Assembly: GCA_025454405.1 (NCBI GenBank)
Contig: JALOON010000019.1
Coordinates: forward strand, 1 to 64,000
Length of the DNA stretch: 64,000 bases
Source of the DNA: Oscillatoriaceae cyanobacterium Prado104
Lineage (GTDB): Bacteria; Cyanobacteriota; Cyanobacteriia; Cyanobacteriales; Microcoleaceae
Reading direction: 5' to 3'
Shown: positions 16,619-25,485 of the stretch, in pieces
Layout of the letters: each line of letters begins with the position of its first letter
Numbering within the stretch: position 1 is the stretch's first letter
The notes under the pieces: generated by a model
The model's database searches: none
Told to the model about the DNA's origin: nothing
The model's input: the letters and a program-made list of their open reading frames with translations, nothing else
Translations under genes and position numbers: made by a program

Positions 16619-16884
16619 AAGTAACAACAAGTTTTCTTACTTTTTGAAAGAGCGAGAAATCTAGCGATTACTTATTTCTATGTTTAAATCTTACAAAGGA
16701 ACCCCACTCTAGGGCATGAATCGAACTTCCTAATTTGACATAGTACTTTAGTCCTAATTTGCCTGGGAGTTTGGTCGCAGAGCCCCCGGCTCGAATCTAG
16801 GAAATAAGGCTCTGGCAACAACGAGCCGCTCTGAAATATATTAGAAATAATAGAAATTGTTATTTTTAGCTTCCTCTTGACACC

Positions 16885-18108
16885 ATGCAATTTCGTTCGA
16901 CATTTATTCCCGATCGCTCGTTTCGCCCGATCCTGTATCTGGAATGGATTCTGCTGGGGATAACGCTGTTGGGAGAGATCCGACCGGCTTTTGTTGAGAT
17001 TAGCACAACAACTCGATTGTTAACCATGTTCGCGCTGGTAGCATTCGGGCTGATGGGGCTAAAACTTCCTGCTGGAAATACCCGCAACAAAGTGCTTTAT
17101 ACAGGCTTGCAATTTGGATTGCTATTTTTGGCTTTTTACTTGCAAAGCCGACCCAGTTTTTTTCCTTTGCTCGCTATGGTCGTTGTAATTCGCAGTTGTT
17201 TGTTGTTCGAGCAAATCGGCCGCTTAACAGTGGCGGGAATTGTGTTTTTTGTTTTTTTGCTAATTCAATTCTCGGACTGGCGTCTCCCGCCACCGCTAAG
17301 AGCTGAATCGATACCGGAACCAGTTAACAGCACGATTCTGATCCTCAAATTCAATATTACCGTCACTTTTGGGCTGACATTGCTGTTTATTTTGTTATTG
17401 GTTAGTGCTTTGCTGTCAGAGCGTCAGAGTCGAGAAAAATTGTTGCTGGCGAACCACCAATTGCGCGAATATGCTTTAAGAATTGAAGACCAGGCAATGT
17501 TGCAAGAACGCAATCGGATTGCCCGCGAAATTCACGATTCCCTCGGACATGCTTTGACCGCTCAAAGCATACAATTAGAGAATGCACTGTTATTTTTACC
17601 GCCGGATGCTGAGAAAACAATGTCTTTTGTGCGGGAGGCAAAACTGTTAGGTGCCAAAGCATTGCAAGAAGTGCGCCGATCGATTTCTGCGCTGCGATCG
17701 AATCCGTTGCAAGGGCAATCTCTCGCCGGGGCGATCGCGAAAACCGTTGCCGAATTTCAAAATAGAACTGGCATTTTACCTGATTGCAATCTCGAAATTT
17801 ATGGACCACTCCCAGCGGAAATCACCACGGCGCTTTACCGGATCGTTCAGGAGTCGCTGACCAATATTTACAAGCATAGCGGGGCGACTCAAGTAAGGCT
17901 TAAATTGCAACAGAGTCGGGAAGCAATTCATCTTGAAATTGTCGATAACGGTCAAGGTTTCGATCCGAATCAAAATACAACCGGATTCGGACTTCAGGGA
18001 ATGCGGGAACGCACGGCGGCTTTGGGAGGACAGTTTTCTTTGACTAGCCAACTGCAAAAAGGCTGTCGCATTATGGTGTCAATTGGATTACCGAGGCTGG
18101 CGCTATGA
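16885..18108 (+). CDS. NarL-type sensor histidine kinase (HisKA_3), membrane-bound
   Basis: A 407-residue kinase. The first 175 residues hold about five to six TM helices with short loops and no large sensor domain, as in DesK-like kinases. A dimerisation helix leads to the phospho-acceptor H217 in REIHDSLGHALTAQS. The ATPase domain shows an N-box (about 310-330, IVQESLTNIYKHSGA) and G-box DNGQGF and GFGLQGMRERTAALGG. It autophosphorylates and passes phosphate to the response regulator that overlaps its stop by four bases. It faces the exporter genes, so it may sense the exported compound or membrane stress (inference). Confidence 0.92.
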   Translation: MQFRSTFIPDRSFRPILYLEWILLGITLLGEIRPAFVEISTTTRLLTMFALVAFGLMGLKLPAGNTRNKVLYTGLQFGLLFLAFYLQSRPSFFPLLAMVVVIRSCLLFEQIGRLTVAGIVFFVFLLIQFSDWRLPPPLRAESIPEPVNSTILILKFNITVTFGLTLLFILLLVSALLSERQSREKLLLANHQLREYALRIEDQAMLQERNRIAREIHDSLGHALTAQSIQLENALLFLPPDAEKTMSFVREAKLLGAKALQEVRRSISALRSNPLQGQSLAGAIAKTVAEFQNRTGILPDCNLEIYGPLPAEITTALYRIVQESLTNIYKHSGATQVRLKLQQSREAIHLEIVDNGQGFDPNQNTTGFGLQGMRERTAALGGQFSLTSQLQKGCRIMVSIGLPRLAL

Positions 18109-18782
18109 ATGATGTTAAAATTCGCTTGTTGCTGGTAGATGACCAAATGATTATTCGTCAAGGTTTGCGCAGTCTTTTGGAAGCAAAACCGGATTTGGAA
18201 GTAGTTGGCGAGGCAGAAAATGGCAAAGCTGCGATCGCGCAACTCGAAACTTTGCAACCCGATGTAGTATTGATGGATGTCCGAATGCCCGTCATGGATG
18301 GAGTAGCGGCGACTCGCATAATTTGCCAGCAATTCAGCGAAACCAAAGTATTAGTATTGACGACGTTTGACGACGATGAATATGTCAGTCAGGCGATGCG
18401 TTTGGGCGCGCGCGGCTATTTGTTAAAAGATACCCATTCCGACGATTTAGCAGCAGCAATTCGAGCCGTTCATAAAGGATACACTCAAATGGGTCCCGGA
18501 TTGTTAGAAAAAGCGATCGCGCCTCCACCTCTCCCGACTCCAATGCAACTAAATTCCCTACCCCCAGAATTGGCAGGATTAACTGCTAGAGAACGGGAAG
18601 TTTTAGCATTAATTGTATCCGGTGCCAGCAACCGCGAAATTGCCGGGACTTTGTATATTTCGGAACGGACGGTTAAAAATCATATTACCAGCATTCTCAG
18701 TCAATTGCAGTTGCGCGATCGCACTCAAGCCGCCATGTTTGCCAGCCCTTACCTGCATTTGTTACCGAAAAAATGGGTCTAA
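18105..18782 (+). CDS. NarL/LuxR-family response regulator
   Basis: A 225-residue regulator. The receiver domain has acidic residues in LLLVDDQMII, phospho-acceptor D58 in VVLMDVRMPV, the Thr in VLTTFDDD and Lys in YLLKDTHSD. A linker with a proline run follows, and then a LuxR/GerE helix-turn-helix (about 160-215, LTAREREVLALIVSGASNRE). It is the cognate partner of the kinase at 16885 (ATGA overlap). It probably controls the divergent exporter operon. No target site could be identified with confidence. Confidence 0.93.
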   Translation: MNDVKIRLLLVDDQMIIRQGLRSLLEAKPDLEVVGEAENGKAAIAQLETLQPDVVLMDVRMPVMDGVAATRIICQQFSETKVLVLTTFDDDEYVSQAMRLGARGYLLKDTHSDDLAAAIRAVHKGYTQMGPGLLEKAIAPPPLPTPMQLNSLPPELAGLTAREREVLALIVSGASNREIAGTLYISERTVKNHITSILSQLQLRDRTQAAMFASPYLHLLPKKWV

Positions 18783-18786
18783 ATCG

Positions 18787-18809
18787 CCGTTTTTCTCGAA
18801 CGGTTTTTT
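18787..18809 (+). terminator. Intrinsic terminator after the response regulator gene
   Basis: A 5-bp stem CCGTT / AACGG with a 7-base loop followed directly by six T residues, five bases after the stop codon. It lies between two convergent genes. Confidence 0.6.
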
Positions 18810-18816
18810 CTCGATC

Positions 18817-19542
18817 TTAAGCTGATTTATAACTTACAAAGTTTGCAGCAGCGGCTTGCACGAAAGCTCGAAATATTTGAAAATTGGGTATGCTGTTCGG
18901 CGACATTTCTGGGTGCCACTGCACTGCTACCATCCAAGGATGATTTTCGTACTCCATTGCTTCTACTAAACTGTCAGGTGCCCAAGCTGATATTTGCCAG
19001 GAAGGCACGATATTTTTTACCGATTGATGGTGCCAAGAAACTATTGTTGTAGAAGTTGTTCCCATAATTTTTGCCAGCCTGCTATTGGGATCGATTTTAA
19101 TGGTATGTTCGATCGGGCTGGTGGGATTTTCTTTGCGGTGATTGACTGCTGTGCCGTAAACCTCCGGTACGTGAATTATCAATTCACCGCCGCTAGCTAC
19201 GTTTAACATTTGCATTCCCCGACAAATTCCTAAAATCGGGATGTCGGATTTTAAGGCTAGCTTGGCCAAGCTTAATTCAAAGTTGTCGCGTTCGGGGTCG
19301 ATCGCATAAACTGTTTCTTCAATACATCCTCCATAAATCTCGGGATTGATATCGCCACCGCCGGAAAAGATTAAACCGTCTACTATATCAAAAATACTAG
19401 CCGGATCTAATTGATTGGGCGGCAGCAAAATCGGAATCCCTCCGGCTTTTTGCACGGCATCAGTATAAGCTCCATTTAGTGAATATTCGCCTGCTTGGCT
19501 GCGGCTGTAGGTGGTGATACCGACGATGGGAAATTTTTTCAT
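18817..19542 (-). CDS. Gamma-glutamyl-gamma-aminobutyrate hydrolase-like (peptidase C26)
   Basis: A 241-residue class I glutamine-amidotransferase-like hydrolase of the PuuD family. The nucleophile is C107 in ILGICRGMQMLNV, and the His-Glu pair is in VAVQWHPEM (about residues 213-221). The oxyanion region is GLIFSGGGDINPE. It likely hydrolyses a gamma-glutamyl amide in the cytoplasm; PuuD acts in putrescine degradation, but no other polyamine genes are nearby. Convergent with the response regulator gene. Confidence 0.87.
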   Translation of the reverse strand: MKKFPIVGITTYSRSQAGEYSLNGAYTDAVQKAGGIPILLPPNQLDPASIFDIVDGLIFSGGGDINPEIYGGCIEETVYAIDPERDNFELSLAKLALKSDIPILGICRGMQMLNVASGGELIIHVPEVYGTAVNHRKENPTSPIEHTIKIDPNSRLAKIMGTTSTTIVSWHHQSVKNIVPSWQISAWAPDSLVEAMEYENHPWMVAVQWHPEMSPNSIPNFQIFRAFVQAAAANFVSYKSA

Positions 19543-19632
19543 TTGCGAGTATTGAGTGAGACAGGCAAAGCGAAGCGGAGGGGATCGTACTTTTTAGTAA
19601 AACATAATTCTTAGGAATTACGCACAGATGGT

Positions 19633-19793
19633 CAGAAACCGGGTTTTTGCAAAAATACTTCGTTACAGCAACAGATTCCCGAAAAAACCCGGTTTCTTTG
19701 TCGAAGCGCGCAAGCCCCGATCCTCACACATTTTTATGGAACGTGCAAGATTGGTGCTCCACGTTCGATCGAGGGTTAACATTAGATCGAACG
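19633..19793. repeat. Family B palindromes and a 10-bp dyad in the 19543-19809 gap
   Basis: CAGAAACCGGGTTTTTGC at 19633 and AAAACCCGGTTTCTTTG at 19684 form a stem with about 35 bases between. At 19759-19793 ACGTTCGATC and GATCGAACGT form a perfect 10-bp inverted repeat with a 15-base loop, 17 bases past the end of the neighbouring gene. The second could end transcription of that gene, although it lacks a T-run. Confidence 0.55.
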
Positions 19794-19809
19794 TCCGCCG
19801 CTTTGCTGT

Positions 19810-20478
19810 CTAATTTGTAACAGTTTCGGCAGGATTTTCCGGCAGAGACTTGCGCGCGCAAAGATAAGCCAAGGGGCCGAACAGCGGCACTAATGTTACC
19901 GCCCAAAATGCTGCCGGATTTTGCATTCCCCGGCGCGCCATGTCGTCACCAAGCAATGCGGGAAATAACAGGCACAGCATGCAGAAATCCAAACTCATCA
20001 CATGGATGAAACGGCTGGTTTGCCACTGCTGGATAAAATCCGCCCAATCGCCTTTTGCCAAGCCAAAGGCAACTAAAACAGCCGCGCCTAAAGTTAAAGC
20101 AATGCCAGTAAAACGCGAGTCAAGAATCTTTAAAAAAGCATTTTTTTGACCCTGAAATTCGGGATTCGGTTCGCGCAATGCTAAATAGGGCAGCAAGGCA
20201 AAAGCACCGACGCCGAAAGATAAAACAGCAAATACCCATGCTGGTATTTTCTGTCCCCTACCGTCGGCAAACAGCAGGCAACTGTAGATTATCGGCCAGA
20301 CTCCCATGATGTTGAACAGGGCGACAATTAAAGGGTTGATGCCTGCGATTTTTCCGGTGGAAAGGTTGGTAATTAGTGTCAGCGTGTCTGGGCTGTCTGG
20401 GGGGGAAAATATGAAGGCGTAGGTGCTAAATGCAATCCAAATCAGCCAAAATGCTATTTTGCGTAGAAAAATTGACAT
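19810..20478 (-). CDS. Conserved polytopic membrane protein, DUF2834-like
   Basis: A 222-residue membrane protein with about six hydrophobic segments. The C-terminal part (FIHVMSLDFCMLCLLFPALLGDD and the following WAVTLVPLFGPLAYLCAR) resembles DUF2834-type plant/cyanobacterial membrane proteins. ATG 20478 is chosen because it gives MSIFLRKIAFWLIWIAF, a normal first TM; the reading from 20697 adds a non-hydrophobic extension overlapping the next gene. Function unknown. Confidence 0.75.
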   Translation of the reverse strand: MSIFLRKIAFWLIWIAFSTYAFIFSPPDSPDTLTLITNLSTGKIAGINPLIVALFNIMGVWPIIYSCLLFADGRGQKIPAWVFAVLSFGVGAFALLPYLALREPNPEFQGQKNAFLKILDSRFTGIALTLGAAVLVAFGLAKGDWADFIQQWQTSRFIHVMSLDFCMLCLLFPALLGDDMARRGMQNPAAFWAVTLVPLFGPLAYLCARKSLPENPAETVTN

Positions 20479-20632
20479 ACACGAGCAACGGGCGGTATTT
20501 TGTGTTTGTATTATGATATATTGTACAACATCTGCAACAGACTTATAAGTTGGATTGCAAATTTTTGTGTGTGACTTAGCTTGGAAATTAGTTAGAGTCT
20601 TGCGGGTATTCTCTATTTGATTTTTACGAATT

Positions 20633-20872
20633 ATGGACTTTAAAATTCGTTTATCAATGCCAGAAGACACAGATAAAATTATAGAAATCCAAACCATTTC
20701 ACTTAGAACTTTATCAGCAAGTTACAATTCAACTCAGATTGAGTCGTTGGTTCGCAGCCAAGCATCATATAGATTTCTCCGAGATGAAATAATTGTGGTA
20801 GCAGAGCATCAAAATGAAATAGATGGTGCGGCGAGTTCGATCGGGTGGAATCATCTAGCAGCAAAGTTGTAA
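20633..20872 (+). pseudogene. Truncated GNAT acetyltransferase fragment
   Basis: A 79-codon frame. Residues 1-62 look like the N-terminal third of a GNAT enzyme (FKIRLSMPEDTDKIIEIQ, then IIVVAEHQNEI where full-length enzymes continue V-G-F-A). After QNEI the similarity ends and the frame closes 17 codons later. The acetyl-CoA site (Q/R-x-x-G-x-G/A) is absent. Probably a decayed gene cut by a deletion. Confidence 0.5.
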
Positions 20873-20909
20873 GATACTGAATAAGAGCAAATTTTAGAAA
20901 GCTGTGGAT

Positions 20910-21134
20910 ATGGCTCCAACATCTAACGAAAAAGTGGCGATCGTTCGTAAAGAGCGTGGATTGACAATCTCAGGTACGCGCATCACGCTCTATGACATAA
21001 TGGACTACTTGAAGGCTCAGTATCCCTCAAAGTTCATCGGTTCTCTCTTCGAGCTTACAGATGAACAGATTGAGGATGTGGAGGAACAGCAAGAAACAGG
21101 TCAATATTTGATTCATGCTTTAGATAATGATTGA
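20910..21134 (+). CDS. DUF433-like protein without a toxin partner
   Basis: A 74-residue protein with a recognisable DUF433 core, ERGLTISGTRITLYDIMDYL then LFELTDEQIEDV. Full-length relatives of this subtype carry about 25-30 further residues after this point (a helical YIEAHREEVE-like stretch). Here the frame runs into EEQQETGQYLIHALDND, so there may be an internal deletion. ATG 20910 is preferred over GTG 20904. It overlaps the methyltransferase start by eight bases. No DUF5615 gene is beside it, unlike the pairs at 5839 and 6848. Confidence 0.6.
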   Translation: MAPTSNEKVAIVRKERGLTISGTRITLYDIMDYLKAQYPSKFIGSLFELTDEQIEDVEEQQETGQYLIHALDND

Positions 21135-21768
21135 TAACTATTTACGAGAAAGCAATCCAGTGATTATAGAATACTCGCATTTAGCCGATCGCTACGATAC
21201 CAAATGGTCGTTTTACATTCAAGCAACCACCCAAGAAACCCTGGCGCGATTTAAATTACGATCGAACGTTCGAGTGCTCGATATTGGATGCGGCACCGGT
21301 GCGCTTCTCCAACAGATTGCATCAAACTACCCGCAAGCTCAATTATTCGGTATCGATCCAGTTGCAGAAATGTTAGCAATCGCCCGACAAAAACTTCCCG
21401 CAAAAGCTGAGTTAAAGCAAGCCTGGGCTGAAGCATTGCCTTTTGATAGCGAACAATTTGATGTCGTTGTTTCATGCAATATGTTTCACTACATTCGCCA
21501 GCCAGTTATTGCGCTGCAAGAAATGCACCGAGTTTTGCGATCGAACGGTCAATTAATAATCACAGATTGGTGCGATGATTTCTGGACTACCCGGCTATGC
21601 GATCGCTTGCTGCGTGTATTTAATCGCGCTCATTACAAGACGTACCGACAGCAAGAGTTACAGCAACTTTTGGTCGATGCTGGATATACCGATGTTCGGA
21701 TAGAAGGCTATAAAATTAACTGGATGTGGGGATTGATGACAGCCAAAACTGTAAAATCCTCAGCCTAA
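21127..21768 (+). CDS. Class I SAM-dependent methyltransferase
   Basis: A 213-residue Methyltransf_11-type enzyme. Motif I is VRVLDIGCGTGALLQQIA (about residues 46-63), the strand 2 acidic end is LFGIDPVAEML, and motif IV region FDVVVSCNMFHYI (about 113-125). Post-motif EMHRVLRSNGQLIITDWC is the standard C-terminal strand. Likely acts on a small molecule; substrate unknown. Not closely related to the methyltransferase at 152. Its start overlaps the DUF433-like gene. Confidence 0.87.
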   Translation: MIDNYLRESNPVIIEYSHLADRYDTKWSFYIQATTQETLARFKLRSNVRVLDIGCGTGALLQQIASNYPQAQLFGIDPVAEMLAIARQKLPAKAELKQAWAEALPFDSEQFDVVVSCNMFHYIRQPVIALQEMHRVLRSNGQLIITDWCDDFWTTRLCDRLLRVFNRAHYKTYRQQELQQLLVDAGYTDVRIEGYKINWMWGLMTAKTVKSSA

Positions 21769-21795
21769 AAATATCCGTTTACCCGATCGCGTGTT

Positions 21796-22251
21796 ATGAA
21801 CATTTGCCTAGCTGAATTGAACGACATTGAAACTCTCTTTGAAATTAGAACCAGCGTTGTGGAAAATTACCAATCCCGCGAAGAGATAGCGAAACTCGGC
21901 ATTACTCCAGAATCAGTTGCCGAAATGCTAGCGACAGACTGTGGTGCGTGGATTGCTGAAATTTGCGATCGACCGATCGGTTTTTCAATTGCCAATGCCA
22001 CAGAAAAAACTATATTCGGTATCTTCGTCCTCCCGGAATTTGAAGGACAAGGAATCGGACGCGATTTAATGCAAGTGGCTGAAAACTGGTTTTGGTCAAA
22101 GGGTATTGAAGAGATTTGGTTGCTGACAGGTAATGACCCTAATTTGAGAGCTTACGGCTTCTATCAACATCTTAACTGGATTCCAGTTGGTGTTGAATCT
22201 GATGGAGATTTTCAAGGAGAAATGAAATTTGTTAAAAGGCGCGATAGCTGA
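21796..22251 (+). CDS. GNAT family N-acetyltransferase
   Basis: A 151-residue GNAT enzyme. The acetyl-CoA binding motif A is IFVLPEFEGQGIGRDLMQ (about residues 75-92), with Q-G-I-G-R as pyrophosphate loop. The C-terminal motif B is NLRAYGFYQHLNW. Substrate amine unknown. Twenty-seven bases separate it from the methyltransferase, so the two may be co-transcribed. Confidence 0.87.
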   Translation: MNICLAELNDIETLFEIRTSVVENYQSREEIAKLGITPESVAEMLATDCGAWIAEICDRPIGFSIANATEKTIFGIFVLPEFEGQGIGRDLMQVAENWFWSKGIEEIWLLTGNDPNLRAYGFYQHLNWIPVGVESDGDFQGEMKFVKRRDS

Positions 22252-22321
22252 TGATATTGCTGTTTTTTTCAGTTAAGATATCAACTCATGCAGTTTGATC
22301 GAGCGCGCTCGGGCACGCTCT

Positions 22322-22350
22322 AGAAACCCGGTTTCTTAAAGAAATTGGGT
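22322..22350. repeat. Family B palindrome
   Basis: TAGAAACCCGGTTTCTTAAA followed by GAAATTGGGTTTC, the same palindrome as in 7591-7763, between the convergent GNAT and flavoprotein genes. Confidence 0.7.
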
Positions 22351-23649
22351 TTCTTTGTTTTCTTTTTGAGTTCGATCGATAAATTTTTTCATAAATTGTC
22401 GATCGATCCAATCTTTCCAATACCACAGCAGCGGCGATTCCCACATCCAAGAACCGCGAGAGGCGATCGCACTTTGATCTCCCTTACCGATTAAACTTAA
22501 ATACTGCTGTTGCGGTACAAACGGTTTGAGCGGTTTTTGTAGTAAAAATTGCTGCAAGTTTTCAAACAGCGGTTTGCCCTGACGCACTGCAAATACTCCA
22601 GCTTTGGGACGCGGATAATTCAACATTGCTGCGATGTCCCCGGCAGCGAATACATTGGGATGCGAGATAGATTGCAAGCAATCGTTAACTTGAATAAATC
22701 CATTAGCATCAACCGCCAAACCCGATGCTTCGAGCCAGCTAGCAGCCGCTGCTTGGGTTACCCAAAAAATGCGATCGAACTCTAATTCTAAACCCGATTC
22801 ACAGTAAATTCGGTAATGGGGGATCGGGCATGGGGCATCGGGCATGGGGTATTGGGAATCAGATGCTATTTCCAGCTTGGCTGTTTTTTCTACAAGGCTT
22901 ACTTTTTCCATCAAATGCAATTGAATGCCACGCCTGACGAGAATTTCTTGAAGTCGCAGCCGTACCTGCCGATTGTGTCCATGCATCAATTCAGCACCGC
23001 TATGAAACAAATGAATTTCCAATAAATTTTCTAATTTCTCTTCCTGCTTCCCTCTTCCCAATAACTCATTCAAAATCCCCCAATAATTCATCCGTGCAGT
23101 CTCATAATCCGTGTCTTCGCCTGCTTCTTTGAGCAATCTCGATTGCATATTCAACGCTAATTCTACACCCCCTGCGCCGCCACCAACAATCGCAATTCGC
23201 AACAGCGTGTCGGGATGATTTCGCCACCATGCGATCGAATCGTTCCAATTAGCTAAAAACTCCGGCACCGGCTTAGCTGGAACTGCATAATTTGCCGCCC
23301 CCGGCACCGATAAAGTTGCCGGAGTGCTGCCAATATCGATCGACAGCAAATCAAACTTAACCGGCGGGCGATTTTGACAAATAACTTGACTTCTGTTAAA
23401 GTCGATCGCGATTGCCCGATCGATAATTATTTCGCAGCAGGCAAATTCAACGAGCGATCGCAAATCGATATGACATTCATCGTAACTGTAAAATCCGGCA
23501 ACGTGTCCCGGCAACATCCCCGAATAAGGCGCGTGCGATACATCGGTAATCAAAGTCAAACGCACTCCCGGCAGCGGTTTTTTGCCGAACATTTTCAATA
23601 CAATAGCATGACTGTGACCGCCGCCAATTAATACTAAATCTTGTGGCAT
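22336..23649 (-). CDS. FAD-dependent oxidoreductase, NDH-2/SelD-associated type
   Basis: A 437-residue flavoprotein. FAD-binding GxGxxG-type motif is LVLIGGGHSHAIVL (residues 4-17), NAD(P)-binding loop IAIVGGGAGGVELAL (about 150-164), and the C-terminal FAD motif NVFAAGDIAAML (about 345-356). The opening resembles the flavoprotein domain that is fused to selenophosphate synthetase (SelD) in cyanobacteria, but no SelD domain follows. Possibly an NDH-2-like quinone reductase. ATG 23649 gives the family N-terminus MPQDLVLIGGG; an in-frame extension runs to 23802 without family similarity. Confidence 0.83.
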   Translation of the reverse strand: MPQDLVLIGGGHSHAIVLKMFGKKPLPGVRLTLITDVSHAPYSGMLPGHVAGFYSYDECHIDLRSLVEFACCEIIIDRAIAIDFNRSQVICQNRPPVKFDLLSIDIGSTPATLSVPGAANYAVPAKPVPEFLANWNDSIAWWRNHPDTLLRIAIVGGGAGGVELALNMQSRLLKEAGEDTDYETARMNYWGILNELLGRGKQEEKLENLLEIHLFHSGAELMHGHNRQVRLRLQEILVRRGIQLHLMEKVSLVEKTAKLEIASDSQYPMPDAPCPIPHYRIYCESGLELEFDRIFWVTQAAAASWLEASGLAVDANGFIQVNDCLQSISHPNVFAAGDIAAMLNYPRPKAGVFAVRQGKPLFENLQQFLLQKPLKPFVPQQQYLSLIGKGDQSAIASRGSWMWESPLLWYWKDWIDRQFMKKFIDRTQKENKETQFL

Positions 23650-23917
23650 GATGTTCGATCGAGATTTGCCCGCACCTATATTGTACAATCGCTTCGCCGC
23701 TCCAAACTGTCCGGTTTGTGCTGCTTGCACCGCGTAATAAACAATCGGGTGAACTTTACCAAATCTTATTGCGGTCAATTGACCGGACACGATATCACTC
23801 AATTTCCCTGAAGCGATTTACAAATAGTTACACATGGCAGTAGACTGGTTAGCGAGCAAAATTCATCAGCAGATTGTGCCCTGGTGCGCTTCTGTAGTTA
23901 ACGCACCATTCAAAACT

Positions 23918-25285
23918 ATGACAGCAAGTATCTTTTCTCGCAATTGGCATCGATCGATTAAAAAACTGTTTCCCCTGTTGTTTGCAATTTCATTCAGTGC
24001 AGTATTGCTGGCAAATAACACATTCATGCCCGCACAAGCCCAACAGCCGCGTCAAGAAATTCGCGGAGTTTGGATGACGACAAATGACAAAGATATTCTC
24101 CGCGATCGGCGCAAATTGGGAGATGCCCTGACTAAATTAAAGCGGTTGAATTTCAATACAGTTTATCCGGTAGTTTGGAATTCCGGCTACGTCATGTATC
24201 CCAGTCCGGTAGCGCAGTTGAGAGAGATTCAACCGTTTGTTTATCGGGGCTTGGAAGGACAGGATATTATTGGCGATTTAATTGCCCAAGCGCACCACAG
24301 AGGCTTGTTAGTAATTCCTTGGTTTGAGTTTGGTTTCATGACGCCCCCCACTTCAGAATTAGCTTTAAATAATCCCGAATGGCTGACACAAAAACAAGAC
24401 GGAACTCAAACCTCGATCGGGGCGGGCGGCGAAGTAGTTTGGCTGAATCCCTTTCATCCAGAGGTGCAGCAATTCATCACCGATCTCGTGCTAGAAATTA
24501 CGACTAAATACGATTCTGACGGCATACAATTTGACGATCACATGAGCTTGCCAGCAGAATTTGGCTACGATAAATACACCGTCGAACTCTACACCAAAGA
24601 AACCAAAAAAGCCCCGCCAACCGACCCTCAAAACCCAGAATGGGTGAAGTGGCGCGCAGATAAAATCACGGCATTCATGTCAAGATTAAATCAAGCCGTC
24701 AAAGCCGTAAAACCCAATGCAATTTTCTCAATTTCCCCCAATTATTACGATTTTGCTTACAAAATGCACCTGCAAGATTGGCTGAATTGGGTGCGTTTCG
24801 ATATTGCAGATGAATTAATCGTGCAAGTTTACCGCCCCAACTTAGAATCTTTTGTTGACAAAATCGATCGCCCGGAAATGCAAGAAACGCAGCAAAAAAT
24901 TCCGACAGGAGTCGGGATTATGACGGGTTTGAGAAATCGCCCAGCGCCGATGCACCAAATTCAATCTCAGGTGCAAGCTGTTCAAGAACGAGGTTTGGGA
25001 GTCTCTTTCTTCTACTACGAAAGCCTGTGGGATTACGCACAGGAATCAACGCTCGATCGCATTTCTGCATTTCAGAATTTCTTCCCATTTTCCGCATTCC
25101 GAACCGCGCTACAAATACCCAGACGCGCGGCTAACTTTCCGCCGCCTCCACCGCCAGTAGCTAATACGAAAGATAAGCCTGCTGGAAATACAAAAGAGAC
25201 GCCGGAAGCAAATACAAAAGATCGGCCCGATCGACCCGCCAACACCCGCAGAAATTTGCCTTCTCCAACAACTCAAAGGATTTAA
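23918..25285 (+). CDS. Secreted GH10-like glycosyl hydrolase (GHL10/DUF187 type)
   Basis: A 455-residue secreted protein. It has a signal peptide (residues 1-40, hydrophobic FPLLFAISFSAVLLA, then A-Q-A) and a TIM-barrel region with EIRGVWMTTND at the entry, FNTVYPVVWN, GIQFDDHMSLP and SISPNYYDFAY. The tail is Pro/Asn/Thr-rich (about residues 400-455). GHL10 proteins are thought to act on cell-envelope or extracellular glycans. ATG 23918 places the signal peptide at the N-terminus; the frame opens at 23834. The upstream flavoprotein is divergent. Confidence 0.82.
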   Translation: MTASIFSRNWHRSIKKLFPLLFAISFSAVLLANNTFMPAQAQQPRQEIRGVWMTTNDKDILRDRRKLGDALTKLKRLNFNTVYPVVWNSGYVMYPSPVAQLREIQPFVYRGLEGQDIIGDLIAQAHHRGLLVIPWFEFGFMTPPTSELALNNPEWLTQKQDGTQTSIGAGGEVVWLNPFHPEVQQFITDLVLEITTKYDSDGIQFDDHMSLPAEFGYDKYTVELYTKETKKAPPTDPQNPEWVKWRADKITAFMSRLNQAVKAVKPNAIFSISPNYYDFAYKMHLQDWLNWVRFDIADELIVQVYRPNLESFVDKIDRPEMQETQQKIPTGVGIMTGLRNRPAPMHQIQSQVQAVQERGLGVSFFYYESLWDYAQESTLDRISAFQNFFPFSAFRTALQIPRRAANFPPPPPPVANTKDKPAGNTKETPEANTKDRPDRPANTRRNLPSPTTQRI

Positions 25286-25440
25286 CAAGTCATCAGTCAT
25301 TAGTCATCAGTCATTAGCCATCGGTCATTAGTCATCAGTTATAATCTCGATCGCACGAGTGTTTAGAAACCGGGTTTTTATGAAAATCCTTAGCTGTAAC
25401 CTAAAGGCTAGGTAAAAAACCCGGTTTCTTTGGTATGATG
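25286..25440. repeat. AGTCATCAGTCATT simple repeat and family B hairpin
   Basis: 25286-25340 is five to six loose copies of CATCAGTCATTAGT. 25363-25431 holds TAGAAACCGGGTTTTTATG and AAAAAACCCGGTTTCTTTG, arms of a stem. No gene. Confidence 0.7.
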
Positions 25441-25485
25441 CGTAAATCCTGAATCAACTATCAACTCTTCTTTCTTCCTGCAAAA

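Noticed and set aside
16770-16830. tRNA-like T-loop GGCTCGAATC near the histidine kinase promoter
   Set aside because: The flanking bases do not pair into a T-stem and no acceptor, D or anticodon arm can be drawn.
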